From NCBI GenBank assembly GCA_932521035.1, contig OW051493.1, positions 9,136,001-9,200,000 on the forward strand: a DNA stretch of 64,000 nucleotides. Reading direction: 5' to 3'. Shown here piece by piece: positions 24,531 to 34,108 of this stretch (position 1 is the stretch's first letter; every line of letters begins with the position of its first letter). Source of the DNA: Oscheius dolichura (lineage: Eukaryota > Nematoda > Chromadorea > Rhabditida > Rhabditidae). Below the pieces are notes generated by a model. It saw only the letters and a program-made list of their open reading frames with translations, ran no database searches and was not told the DNA's origin. A program made the translations under genes and the position numbers.

Positions 24531-25321
24531 TTACAGCTGACCGCATTGGGAGACGATAATCGGTATTTTTGGCTTGTTGTTAGCGCCTGTGGGAACATTT
24601 TCGATTTTTCGTACTGCTAGAAGACCATCCAGTACTTGACCTGAAAGATTTTATGTAAAAATAAATGAATTACCAATGAAAACTCACCGAAAACAACGTG
24701 TTTCTTATCTAGGAAGTCAGTTTTTGCACATGTTAGAAAAAATTGACATCCATTTGTATCGGGACCACAATTAGCCTAAAGTAAAATGTTGAAATCATAA
24801 AATAAACAATTACTCACCATTGACAAAACGCCGGGACCTCCATGAGTCAGCTCAAAATTCTCATCTTTGAATTTCGATCCGTAAATACTAGTCAATCCGG
24901 TTCCATCGCCCTGCAAAGAGATCAGTTTTTCACGGAAAACAAGCTCATTCTGCAAAATAAAAACCGAAACGTACAGCTACAAAATCTCCTCCTTGAATCA
25001 TAAAATCTTTGATGACACGGTGAAATTGACTATTTTTATAGCCTTGTGGAACACCGTCTTTCCTAAAAAGCAAAACATCATCGACAAAAAAATAAATAAG
25101 CTTGCCTGAATTCTCCTGTGCAAAATTGTCTAAAGTTTTCTGCTGTTTTTGGACAGACATCTGCATAAAGTTCCATCTGCAAATAAAAAAATAAATCAAA
25201 GTAGCAATAAATAACTAACAACAATCGTTCCGATTGGTGCACCTCCTGCTGTCATTTCCATAAAAACTACAGGATTTTCTGGATGGCGTAGATGTTCAGC
25301 ATATTTTTCGTAGTCTGTCAT
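24531..25321 (-). CDS. cyn-11: Cyclophilin-type peptidyl-prolyl isomerase (PPIH/CYP-11 type)
   Basis: A proline cis-trans isomerase of the cyclophilin H class, which in other eukaryotes binds the U4/U6.U5 tri-snRNP. Exon 1 begins [20 protein letters not shown] and has GGAPIGTIV. Later exons give [20 protein letters not shown] and MIQGGDF (catalytic Arg in FHRVI), [63 protein letters not shown] and [20 protein letters not shown], ending QCGQL before the stop at 24531. The length (about 180 residues) and the whole motif order fit cyclophilin H. It is the upstream gene of a pair with Rab21. From memory, cyn-11 and rab-21 are also neighbours in C. elegans, which supports a conserved operon. Confidence 0.92.
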
Positions 25322-26081
25322 TCTCTAGAAATAAATATATTTGTTGTATAGATTGTATTCAAAAAACTAGCTATTGAAATAGAGAGAAATTGAAGAGAAA
25401 TAGAATAGTGAAGCAAATTATCGGAAGCTACATGCAAAAATCAAATCTTATTGAAAGACACATGTAAAGAAGAGTTTCTATACAAAATATTGAATCCAAT
25501 TGTTCTGCAGCACTTTTAGAGTGGTTTATATTTTTCGTATAACTAATATTCGAAAAGCTAAGGATTGAAATAGAGACACAACAAGGAGAAATAGAATATC
25601 GTATCAAATTATCGGAAGGGAGATTGCATGCAAAAATAGTCGACTGTTGGAAAAATCTTTTGTAAACATCATGCATGGCCCGGCTGTCTAACTATGGCTC
25701 AAGTGAAATTACGAAAATCGAATTCAAACGGCTCATTTGCTCTTTTCGAACGCATAGTTTTCGAAACGGTACGTCATTTTCGTTGCAGGATGCTGGCAAT
25801 AGAAGATACGAGCTATTTTTATATAAAAATAGTATTTTTTTATAGTTTAAAAGTAATCTAAAAAGCTGCAAAATAGATAGAAACAATGATAACCTGCTCC
25901 CGGGAGGAAGTTCATCGGCTTTTTTTCCAGTTTTCTTATCCCCTGTCTATTTTTCCATAATCTACGCGCTCACCTTCCCCGGTTAGGCGTAGGAGAAATC
26001 GGGCGAGAACAGGATCCGGGGATTTCTCTCCCCATCTCTCGCCCCCGGTCAGTTACGCCCTACGACCCCTGGATAACTGAG
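25322..26081. other. Intergenic, AT-rich, no gene seen
   Basis: Divergent promoter region between the minus-strand cyclophilin/Rab21 unit and the plus-strand proline-rich gene. Two similar stretches (about 25368-25440 and 25545-25635: AGAAATAGAATA, CAAATTATCGGAAG, CATGCAAAAAT) look like an old duplication of about 170 bp spacing. No coding signal. Confidence 0.4.
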
Positions 26082-27071
26082 ATGCTGTGGCTTTCACTCC
26101 TGTTGGCCTTCACCTTGGCTGCCTCGGCTCTGGAGGAGGTTCCACGCGCTTCGGGACTCAAGAAGCCGGTCAGGAGGACGACAACCATTGCGCCGGTGGT
26201 AGCACATGTCAGGAGGTAAGCCACAGCTAGACAGTTTCAGCCGCAGTTAACTTTTTTTGAGCCAAACGGAGAGATTTTTGGCAACAGTTAAACATTCTGA
26301 GCCGCAGTTAGACAGTTTGAGACGCGACTAGAGATTTTTGAGCCACAGTTAGACAGCCGGAGCTTTTTTTCTCATTTTTTTGTATTTTCTAGAGCTCCAA
26401 TAGTTCCTGCGCAAGGCCTGAGCCTCCTTCCCCACGCCCACAGGATGTCCACCGGTATACGGCGTGCTCCCATCGGAGCCACAGTTACTCAGCCACGAGT
26501 AGCTCCGCACGCCGCTGTCCGGCTCGTCCGCCCCGCTTCGCCGACCTATGTTATGGTCCCTGTGCCCATCCTCCAATTTCCTATGATGAATATGGCTGCC
26601 CCTGCTCCGATATCGTCAACTGGAGGAGGACGACAGTCCGCTATCTCGACCCTGTCTCCCATGGTTCTTCCTACCCTGCCCCCTTTCACCCTGCCCCAGT
26701 TGCCGCCGTTGCCCAGCCATCCAGTCACTTTCCCTCCAGGACCTGGGGGTCCCATCACGCTTGCTCCGATGCCCACTATGCCTGGATTAACAATGCCTCC
26801 CTCTTTTCAACGACTCCTTGGAATGACGTCGACCACCTCGGCCCCGGAGATGATAGAAAGAAGGGAGGAGTACCACAGGGAGGAGAAGGAATACACAGAG
26901 TGGGTTTTGGGAGGATTACGGTAGAAAACGAGAGCTTATAGTGAAAGAGCCATCAAAAAGAAGAAGGGACTCTCGTCTGTAGCCTCTCGTCTCCCAAAAT
27001 ACGTGGATAATGACGAAGACATCGTGGCGCCGGAAAAGAATGCCGAATGGATTGTGCCATTTAAATTATAA
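26082..27071 (+). CDS. Proline-rich secreted protein
   Basis: Exon 1 (26082-26215) encodes a signal peptide, MLWLSLLLAFTLAASA, and a basic stretch RRTTTIAPVV, before a GTAAGC donor. Exon 2 (about 26391-26901) is rich in Pro, Met and Leu (PMNMAAPAPISS-like, LPTLPPFTLPQLPPLPSHP, PGPGGPITLAPMPTMPGL), then turns charged (MIERREEYHREEKEY). Exon 3 (26944-27071) gives ERAIKKKKGLSS and PKYVDNDEDIVAPEKNAEW and ends VPFKL. The junction between exons 2 and 3 is my inference: a 42-nt GTGGGT...TTATAG intron joins the frames in phase. Without it the frame hits TAG at 26922 although coding-like sequence continues in the same frame. The product is probably an extracellular or cuticle-associated protein. No family is recognised. 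A minisatellite lies in intron 1. Confidence 0.65.
26216..26365. repeat. Intronic minisatellite, GAGCCRCAGTTAGACAG-like unit
   Basis: Within intron 1 of the proline-rich gene a unit like GAGCCGCAGTTAGACAGTTT recurs about seven times with changes, mixed with AGAGATTTTTG spacers. The units look like expansions around one ancestral motif. Confidence 0.75.
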
Positions 27072-27183
27072 CACGGGAAAATTAATAAAAAATTAATCAA
27101 GCAGTTAATAAAGATGTAATAATGGCTAATACAGTTGAAATGAGGCTACTTTATAGTGAACCAGGAGAGAGGAACAGGAAACC

Positions 27184-27302
27184 GCTTACGGCCATACCAC
27201 GTTGAAAATACGCCATCCCGTCCGATCTGGCAAGTCAAGCAACGTTGGGCCCGGTTAGTACTTGGATCGGAGACGGCTTGGGAATCCCGGGTGTCGTACG
27301 CT
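27184..27302 (+). rRNA. 5S ribosomal RNA gene
   Basis: 119 bp beginning GCTTACGGCCATACCACG, with the conserved core CCATCCCGTCCGATCTGGCA and internal control region AGTACTTGGATCGGAGACGG. It ends GGGTGTCGTACGC followed by T5, a pol III terminator. It matches nematode 5S rRNA closely. The closing helix has one mismatch (GTACGC against GCTTAC) compared with the copy at 34920. It is a solitary copy with no SL1 gene or further 5S unit adjacent, unlike the tandem 5S/SL1 cluster known from several nematodes. Confidence 0.93.
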
Positions 27303-27480
27303 TTTTATTTCTTTTCATCATTTTTTGCATCTTCTTGGCCGGTAAATTACTTGTTTTGACCAGAAATTATCGTAATCCCCCGTCTCTTCCCAGTGTAGAG
27401 CTCGTTTTACTGACTTTTACTACTGACAGAAGGTTGGTCTCGCCGTTCTCCTGCTATTTTCCATGGAATACGATTTTTAG

Positions 27481-28845
27481 ATGGCAAAAGACAAGGAAGA
27501 GGGCGTCGTATTGGTGAAGCATACGGCAGAATATCAGCAGAAGAGAAAGTCCCGCAAGAAAGCCGCCAAACAGCATAAAAAGGTGTCGGCCATGCCGTCG
27601 GTTGTCAAGGCGAAGACTCACAAAAAGAAAACGGGAGGAGGAAAGGAATCAAAGCAGAAGAAGCTGAAGCACAAGCACAAGAAGAAGACCAAGGAGCCTT
27701 CCCCTTCCCCGGCCGGCGAGCAGCCCGCCTCGGCTCCCAAGGTGAAGAAGGTCCCGCACCGATCGGCGAAGAAGAAGACGACCGAGATGAAAGAAGGCGC
27801 CGTCCGGCCGGCACAGCTGGCCAATCGGAAAAGCATGGAAATGGTCCAGGGACGAAAGGAGATGAGGGAGCCCAGGCCGTGGCCGGGAATGCGGCCACGT
27901 CCTAGTCAGACGGCTGTGCAGCCTCGGAAAAGCCAGACGGCCATGCCGCCGTCGGATGAGAAACAGAAGGAGTCGACTCCGTCGACTGCCAGGGACAACA
28001 GCGAGCAGATGGTATGTCGAGGGGCTGAGCCGAGAGACTGGCCCAGGTACACGGTTGAAAAAGATCATTTTCAGCAGGTCACGGCCAGGGAGCCCACCCG
28101 AGCGGAGGCCTACCTCGGCCGCCAGCTGGATACCCTGGTCTCTCGCTCCAATACTCCAGTTGTTGCTGCTCCTCCCTCGGCAGAGGCTGTCCCTCAAGGC
28201 GATTGCCAGGAGGTTGTCCGTCCTCCTCCTCCTCCTCCTCCTCCTCCTCCTCCTCCTCCTCCTCCTCCTCCGAAGGCACCTGCTTCTGCCGTCTCTCTGA
28301 AGACGGGCCGCTCCCCGTCGGCCAACGGCTCCGGTCCCCTTCTGCCGCCTATCCTCACCTCTGCTCCAAGTCAAGAAATGATTCGAAGCTCACAGCTGCG
28401 GGTGGATCCTGTCCAACAGCAACAGCAGCCACAGGCTCGCCAGCGACCGGCACGGATTGGCATCAACGTGGACGAGGTGCTGCGTCTTGGCGCGCTGATG
28501 GAGCGCTGCGGCAGCAGCGAGACGAGGAAGCATTCCTTCGAATGGCTGGCTCGGAATCGCGTCGTCCTCCAAGGTGACCCCGGCCGCACGTCGCGGCATC
28601 TGATGGAGGCCGTCGGCGACGTGGAATGCGACAAGCTGCTGGCCATCAACTCGTTCCAAGAGCTGCAGAAGGCCGGCACCCTGACGGCCGAGGAGGTGGC
28701 CCACCTGATCTCCATCCTCGACACGATCCGCCGTCCCCTCACCGTGTCCCATCTGGCTCATCTCGTCCACACCGAGGGAGCCTACTACCGTAATCCGCCT
28801 CCTCCTCCTTCCATCGCTACAGCGGTCGAGCAAGTGGACAAGTGA
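27481..28845 (+). CDS. Lysine-rich, poly-proline protein of unknown function
   Basis: An open frame of 454 codons. The N-terminal 130 residues are strongly basic (QQKRKSRKKAAKQHKK, KQKKLKHKHKKKTKEP), suggesting nuclear or nucleolar location or RNA binding. The middle is disordered and contains a run of 17 prolines encoded by pure CCT repeats. The last 125 residues look folded and helical (INVDEVLRLGALMERCG, KHSFEWLARNRVVLQGDPG, VECDKLLAINSFQELQKAG, TAEEVAHLISILDTI). The frame contains a textbook intron, GTATGT at 28012 to TTTTCAG ending 28074, exactly 63 nt long. Splicing it removes 21 residues without changing frame, giving 433 residues. ATG 27481 follows directly on GATTTTTAG, an acceptor-like site. 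I recognise no family; the C-terminal domain is the part worth searching. Confidence 0.75.
   Translation: MAKDKEEGVVLVKHTAEYQQKRKSRKKAAKQHKKVSAMPSVVKAKTHKKKTGGGKESKQKKLKHKHKKKTKEPSPSPAGEQPASAPKVKKVPHRSAKKKTTEMKEGAVRPAQLANRKSMEMVQGRKEMREPRPWPGMRPRPSQTAVQPRKSQTAMPPSDEKQKESTPSTARDNSEQMVCRGAEPRDWPRYTVEKDHFQQVTAREPTRAEAYLGRQLDTLVSRSNTPVVAAPPSAEAVPQGDCQEVVRPPPPPPPPPPPPPPPPPKAPASAVSLKTGRSPSANGSGPLLPPILTSAPSQEMIRSSQLRVDPVQQQQQPQARQRPARIGINVDEVLRLGALMERCGSSETRKHSFEWLARNRVVLQGDPGRTSRHLMEAVGDVECDKLLAINSFQELQKAGTLTAEEVAHLISILDTIRRPLTVSHLAHLVHTEGAYYRNPPPPPSIATAVEQVDK
28221..28271. repeat. (CCT)n trinucleotide repeat, coding
   Basis: About 17 perfect CCT codons encode the poly-proline run of the Lys-rich protein. 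Perfect codon identity indicates recent replication slippage, so length polymorphism is expected. Confidence 0.92.
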
Positions 28846-28997
28846 GAGGATACTGACTGGCTGGAAATAAAGCATAAGGCCAACCAACTTGTTTATGTTT
28901 TTCTCTTGGTGTTCACGAGACAGGTGTCCTCCTCCTCCTCCTCCCCGGGGGAAACATCTCATGACAATAACAAGTCCACCAGTGGCTCTTCCCAGCG

Positions 28998-29292
28998 ATG
29001 TTCTCTTCTAATCTTCTCGTCCTTTTTCTCCTATTCCTGGCTTTATCCAGTACAATTGTCTTGGCCGGCAGACCGTGTACAGAGCTGTCGGACTGTGTCT
29101 CGGTAGGTTTTTCTCCCTTTCCTCGGGCCTGTCGCCTTCTCGGCTCAATTAGGGGGGCCTTCTTGTGGAGGCAGGCTCTCAATCCGGCGCGGAGTCATTA
29201 TCCTCCCATTTTAAACAAAAAATCCATTTTAGGATAACTTGATCTGTGATACAATCACTGGACAATGTGTCAGCCCCTGGGCCATGCATTGA
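28998..29292 (+). CDS. Small secreted cysteine-containing peptide
   Basis: A 54-residue product from two exons: 28998-29102 and 29233-29292, joined in phase 0 by GTAGGT and ATTTTAG sites. The first 23 residues are a clear signal peptide (MFSSNLLVLFLLFLALSST, ending VLAG). The mature part has four cysteines in the pattern C-x6-C-x6-C-x6-C (CTELSDC, then LICD, then TITGQC) and ends SPWAMH. ATG 28998 lies two bases after a TCTTCCCAG acceptor, consistent with trans-splicing. Four evenly spaced cysteines suggest two disulphide bonds. No family is recognised; it may be a secreted defence, signalling or cuticle peptide. Confidence 0.7.
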
Positions 29293-29566
29293 TCGAAGAG
29301 CCGAGTGAAAGAACACCGAGTAACGGCTACTGTAAGCTATAAGACGTGATACTCTCCATAATCTAGTCTTTTAAACTGTTATTACCGTAAATACATCATT
29401 TTTAAAGGTCTACTTCTATTTAATTGGGTCAAATTTACCATCTAGATGGAGGAAGAGGCTTGAAAATTGAGAAAAACAGCCGAGAAGATTGAAAAAAATG
29501 GGAGAACGACCATTTATTATGGGCCGCCTGCCCGGCTGGCTGCCTGGCTACAGTATCACAATCCGC

Positions 29567-31913
29567 CTAGACGAGGTATGCCTTGTGTTCCTCGTTACTA
29601 TGTCTGTGAATCCGGTCCCAGCACTTCTCGCAGTAGTACTGTAGACACTGCTCATGGGTACAGAAATACGGGGCCGCGATGACCGGCAGACGGCATTCTT
29701 CACACGGCATCTCGTCCAGGATGTAGGGCTTCAGCTCGACCCTCTTCTGTACCTCTCCGTGGCTGAGCAGCGTGTAGCGGTCCAAGATAGCCCGCCGGTA
29801 GGAGTACAACCTTTCAAAGACCACCCGGCCGGCGCCTGGAAAGGCGACGGTGAGGTATTGGCGTCACCCAAGGGGCGGGCATTACTAGGTTGCGTCAAAA
29901 GTAATGTCGCCGAGCCTTTTTCTCCGCTCTCCGTTGATTATTTTCGAAACTCTCTTTTGGTGAAGATAGTTGGTGGTCTGAAACTAACTCAGGGCTATTT
30001 TTCAGAGCTGGTCTATTAGTGGAATAATTTTAAAAATGCAAAACAAACTTTTCGAAAATTTCTCTTCAGCGCTGCGTTTTCAGGCTTGGGTGTATTTTAG
30101 AAAAAAATTCTCCAGCTCGTTCTCCACCGATAGACATCAAAAACAGCCTGGGTTCAATGGAAAAATTTTGAGAAAAATCGATTTAAAAAAAAAATCCAAA
30201 TGGCGCAGTGGGTTTTGAACATGCCGTTCGAAAGGTCGGGGGTTCGGATCCACCCCTCGTCAAATCCTTTTTTCTGTGCGTTTATTTCCTTTTGCTTTTA
30301 CATTTTATGCCTAGATACAAGCTCATCTTCCTCTAGACTCTTGAATTTCCAGATTTGTGTGAAATTCAAAATTTGTCCTTTGGGGCGCTAACGAGGTTCT
30401 TCGCTGCCGTGTTGCCTTGTATGAGCTTCTTGATGGCTAGAATCGATTTTTTTCTCGTAATATAGCCGTTTCCACACGTTTTGACCGCTGTTCCAAATAT
30501 TTTGAGGCTATTCTCGAGCTAGTAGGACGGAGTCGACTGATCCACAGTGGTTTGTTTTGCAAAAGTTTGTTTTGCATTTTTAAAATTATTCCACTAATAG
30601 ACCAGCTCTGAAAAATAGCCCTGAGTTTTTTTCAGACCACCAACTATCTTCACCAAAAGAGAGTTTCGAAAATAATCAACGGAGAGCGGAGAAAAAGGCT
30701 CGGCGACATTACTTTTGACGCAACCTAGTACCTGTACCTTTTGGATACTTGTAGTCCACGCAGATGTCGATACCGGCAGCCAGGACCGGCCCGTAGAGAT
30801 TCTCCATAATGTGGGCCAGCTCCAGGGCACGGAGAGGACGGGGGATGCCGCCGACAAAGATGGTCTTCTTCGAGTCGACGGCGCTGTCCACATGAGCCAG
30901 GTAGTCCGAGTCGGCCAGCAGCCAGGCGCGGATTTGAACCTTCTAAAATGGCCATTGAAAATTGTAGAAGGTAAAAAGCTTACATAGAATCGATTCTGAT
31001 GGTTAAAACGGAAGAATGCCTTCTCGTCCTCGTGCTTGCAGCCGCGGATGAGCTTCTTGACGCCCTCCTCCTCCTGGTAGATGAGGAACAGATATCCCCG
31101 GGAGGCGCCGTTCTCCATCCGGTTCGGCCAATCTAATCGGACCTTTCCAAATTCCTCAAAGATCTCCTGCAGGCCGCCGGGGCCCTTCTCGTCCACATCC
31201 GATGGCAGGCCGCCGACGAACACCTTCCGACTGTAGGCTTCCGGTCCCGGATTGTGATGGCTATACCATTTGGGGTTCATGGCCCGGCAGGGGCTGCCGC
31301 AGTCGACGCGGGCCTCTTTCTCGAGACCCAGAGTCTTCATCAGCCGGTAGCCGTTGGTAGCCGCCTGGGAGAGGGCCTCCTCCGCAGGGGAGAGGACGAC
31401 AGCCGCCTGCTGCTGGTGGCTCTTCAACGTAGGAGCGTGGAAGACGGGAGGCTCTCCAGTTGGCGGCGGCGGCCAATCACCAGAGGACAGTTTCGGCTTG
31501 AAGGGATGGCTCTGGCCTTTTGGGGTAGTCGGCGGGACGTTGTTGTAGCTGGCCGCGTTGGGCTTTGAAAATCCGCCAAAACCACCACAGCCGGCGACGG
31601 TTTCCAGCCGCAGGAAGAGATTCTTCTTCTCCTTTGGGGCAGAGGGAACAGTGGGAGGAGGGGCGGGTCGCTGCGGGGTTGAGAGCAGCTCGGTGGCCAT
31701 CTCCCGGCCATCGTCCTGTCGCTTCTCTTCAGGCTCTGTTGCCGTTTTTAGGTCCTCCTTCTCCTCCTCCATCTCCATAGTTTGATCCTTTGACTCGGCC
31801 GGCTTCGTCTCCTCCTGCTCCTCGTCCTCCTCGCTCTCGTCTCCCAAATTATTCTTATTATTATTACCCCAGAAATCATCATCCTTCAATGAGAGAAATA
31901 TGCTTCGATTCAT
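29567..31913 (-). CDS. CPEB-family cytoplasmic polyadenylation element-binding protein
   Basis: An RNA-binding translational regulator of germline mRNAs. Exon 1 (31913-30984) starts MNRSIFLSLKDDDFW after a TTTTTGCAG acceptor. It has an acidic, Gln/Pro-rich N-terminus and then the first RRM: YSRKVFVGGLPSDVDE, EIFEEFGKVRLDWPNR, SRGYLFLIYQEEEGVKKLI. Exon 2 (30942-30738) continues KVQIRAWLLADSDYLAHVD and the second RRM, KTIFVGGIPRPLRALELAHI, up to DYKYPKG. Exon 3 (29835-29567) resumes AGRVVFERLYSYRRAI, KRVELKPYILDE, and the C-terminal zinc-binding ZZ-like domain: CEEC, CTHEQC, YYCEKCWDRIHRH. All are CPEB hallmarks, and the junction KYPKG/AGRVV restores the family consensus. The last intron (29836-30737) contains an 838-bp mariner-type element starting only 11 bp past the donor. 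Worms have four paralogues (cpb-1, -2, -3, fog-1); I cannot say which this is. Confidence 0.92.
29888..30725. mobile_element. Mariner-type non-autonomous element with 165-bp inverted repeats
   Basis: Arms 29888-30052 and 30561-30725 are near-perfect inverted copies. The element starts GGTTGCGTCAAAAGTAATG and is flanked on both sides by TA, the mariner target duplication. The terminal sequence resembles known mariner ends (GGTTG...CAAAAGTAAT). The 508-bp interior encodes no transposase and carries a tRNA-like pol III promoter (30196-30270). It sits wholly inside the last intron of the CPEB gene. Confidence 0.9.
30196..30270 (+). other. tRNA-like sequence with A and B boxes inside the mariner-type element
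   Basis: TGGCGCAGTGGG fits the pol III A box. Some 35 bp further on, GGTTCGGATCC fits the B box with one mismatch inside a T-arm-like hairpin (GGGGG and CCACCCC), followed by T6. I could not fold a full cloverleaf: the D-arm and anticodon stems do not close. It is therefore a tRNA relic or SINE head rather than a working tRNA gene. Confidence 0.45.
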
Positions 31914-32313
31914 CTGCAAAAAGCGTTGATTTTTACAAAAAAAATCAAGCGTACCTCGAAGAAAAAAAACCACTTGTAATAGACGAAAAAAATATGAAAA
32001 TGACCATTTCTAGCGACCAATGGGGACAGGTCAACTTCGGCGGAATCCGATTATTCTTATTTCCCACCTGGACTGTCAAGGATCAACTACCGTATCCCCC
32101 AGGATTTTGCCTTCTTCATCTTCCAACTGGGACCCAAAATTCGAATCTTCCGAAGAAAACATATGAGAGGGAAGTTGCGAGGTCTCCTTTTTTCCCAGCG
32201 GTCATTGAGAGGGATGGCCGCCGTCCTCTGGTTGTAAAGAAATCGGAGAACCGCTGCTTTTTGCAGAGAACGGGGCGATAATCTCCCTATTTTTTTCTCT
32301 GCTCCAAACCACA

Positions 32314-32598
32314 ATGTTGCTCTTCAAAATGCTCAGGTTAGTCAGAAAAAAGAGTGGATTAGCTCGACTTACCGGTTTTAGCTCAAATCAAAAGGTGTTG
32401 GTTCCATTTCCGGGTCCCCGCTCTATGAGCTTCTGGACATCGGAAAGAGCACAAAATTATGAACAAAATAGCTATGGTATTTTAGGAAAATGTGGATTCT
32501 TGTGTTCCCAAAAAGCAAAAAAAAATATACCGCCGTTGGAGGCGGCGGCCACTAATCTTCAAAACGTCGCTGTAGGACCATATCATTCGATTTTCTAA
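32314..32598 (+). CDS. Small unrecognised protein, possible mitochondrial precursor
   Basis: A 94-codon frame starting MLLFKMLRLVRKKSGLARL, which resembles a basic presequence. A 45-nt stretch, GTTAGT to GGTTTTAG (about 32338-32382), is a possible in-frame intron; removing it gives 79 residues. The rest (VPFPGPRSMSFWTSERAQNY, ATNLQNVAVGPYHSIF) has normal amino-acid balance. The stop codon overlaps an AATAAA polyadenylation signal at 32599, which supports a real transcript. It lies about 400 bp from the CPEB start and is transcribed away from it. No family is recognised. Confidence 0.42.
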   Translation: MLLFKMLRLVRKKSGLARLTGFSSNQKVLVPFPGPRSMSFWTSERAQNYEQNSYGILGKCGFLCSQKAKKNIPPLEAAATNLQNVAVGPYHSIF

Positions 32599-34100
32599 TA
32601 AAGTTTCTTGTTCCCAGATTCTTCAGGAAATTCTCTACAAAGCTACAAGCTCGAATTTTCGAAAAACTGGAGTTTATAGGCGAAATTGACCAGAACTTTC
32701 CCTGTAGGCGGTCTCCGGCAAAAATACGATTTTATCGTTCTCATAGCCGTCTGTCACGCGAATTTTACTTTCTAATGTGGAAGGAGAGTCCTCTAACATT
32801 TGAGGAGTCATCCCCCTCTTTTTCCCGTTGTCTTCCCGCCAGCCAAAGATCGCGCCTTCCCATCCAGCGCCACCTCCTTTCCCTTTCTTCTTCCCTGCCT
32901 CTTGCCTTTTTCCTCGAACTTTCAAAAGTTCATTCATCCCTTTCCCTTTCCCTCTCTCCTCTCCGGGCTTCTTCTTATCGAACGCGTCACCCCTCTGCCG
33001 TATCTGCTGCTGCTGCCGGCGTCCCCCTTGGGTCAACCACAGCTGACCCACATCGGAGGGGGGAGACACCGGCTAGCTGGCTGGCCCGGCGCCTTTCTTA
33101 ATCCTCCTCCTCCTCCCCTCCTCTACCTCAATGTCCCTCTAATTTATTGTCCCCTCCCCCTTTTCCTCCTTAATTAAGATGGAGAACAAGTATTTAAATA
33201 GAAGCTGGCCCGGTAAAAGGCCGCTAATCAAAAGCAGAAGAGGCAAAGAACCTGACCCCCCGCCGCTGCGCCGGTCGCCATGCATCCTCTCGCGAAAATT
33301 GCGCTTTCTAGCCTCTTGCCGCCTTATTTTCTCCCTTTAAAATACACTGTTTCCTCTATTTTAAAGCCAAAAAACCCCCTGGTTAAAAAAAGAGCAGCCA
33401 TCAATTAGCCAGCAACAAAAGCCACGTCCTCCCCTCCTGCCCCCCAATCCATCTCTGTTTATTATCCTCCTGTCCCCGGCTGTCTAGGGCCATTATTTAG
33501 GCCACGGCAATTAGCTGCTCCCGCATTATCTTATACAAACTCTGCTGCTCTTAAATAGGCATTAAAAATATGGGAAATAAACCATTTTATCCCGCGGTAA
33601 AGGCGCTCTTTGGCTAATAGGCTGCGTCGGGGTTAAAACGCGATTTTCTCGCGTTCCCTCCTTTAATTTAAAATAAATTGACGTGGTTAATATTCTGTAG
33701 CCTTTTCTCTTTAAAATGAACCCAAAATTAGCCGTTCTTTGCTGTATTCTGACCAGTATCGGCGCTCCAAAGTCAAAGAGCTCTTCATTAGGGGTTAGAG
33801 CACGATTTCTCTCCATTTTTTCCTCTAATTTAACGTGAAATGGTTTAATACGTAGCCCTTTGTATTCTTTTAATTTCTCCGAACCGGGAAGACTTCTCGA
33901 AACGGAGACGTGTGTATGCATTGAGTCAGCCAGGAACAACAACAGGCCGGGGCGGGCTACTCCTCTATTCAAGGCGGCCAAGAGAGGTTCTACACGACTT
34001 TCGCTCACTATTTCTACCTTTCCTATTAATTTTACTATTAAATTTAACTATTATCTTCATTTTAAAGCTGTTTTTTACCTTTAATATTGCCTCAAAATGG
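32599..34100. other. Intergenic, no gene seen
   Basis: Pyrimidine-rich and AT-rich DNA. Open frames on the plus strand near 32775-33177 are Ser/Pro/Leu translations of CT-rich sequence. No domain, RNA gene or structured repeat was seen. Confidence 0.4.
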
Positions 34101-34108
34101 TAATATTC

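Noticed and set aside
26880-27071. Stop-codon readthrough at an in-frame TAG (26922) in the proline-rich gene
   Set aside because: A 42-nt intron (GTGGGT to TTATAG) removes the TAG and keeps the downstream frame, which is a simpler explanation.
27156-27359. Open frame across the first 5S rRNA gene (and its twin near 34923-35111)
   Set aside because: The shared peptide is the translation of 5S rRNA, which explains why it occurs twice.
28079-28279. Minus-strand frame with a long glutamate run
   Set aside because: It is only the complement of the CCT repeat coding for poly-proline on the plus strand.
30200-30391. Protein-coding gene in the interior of the mariner-type element
   Set aside because: The 63-codon frame starts in the tRNA-like sequence and has no transposase motif (no DDD/E-type catalytic context).
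31254-31785. Several plus-strand frames opposite the CPEB first exon
   Set aside because: They are antisense shadows of a GC-rich exon whose RRM motifs fix the minus strand.
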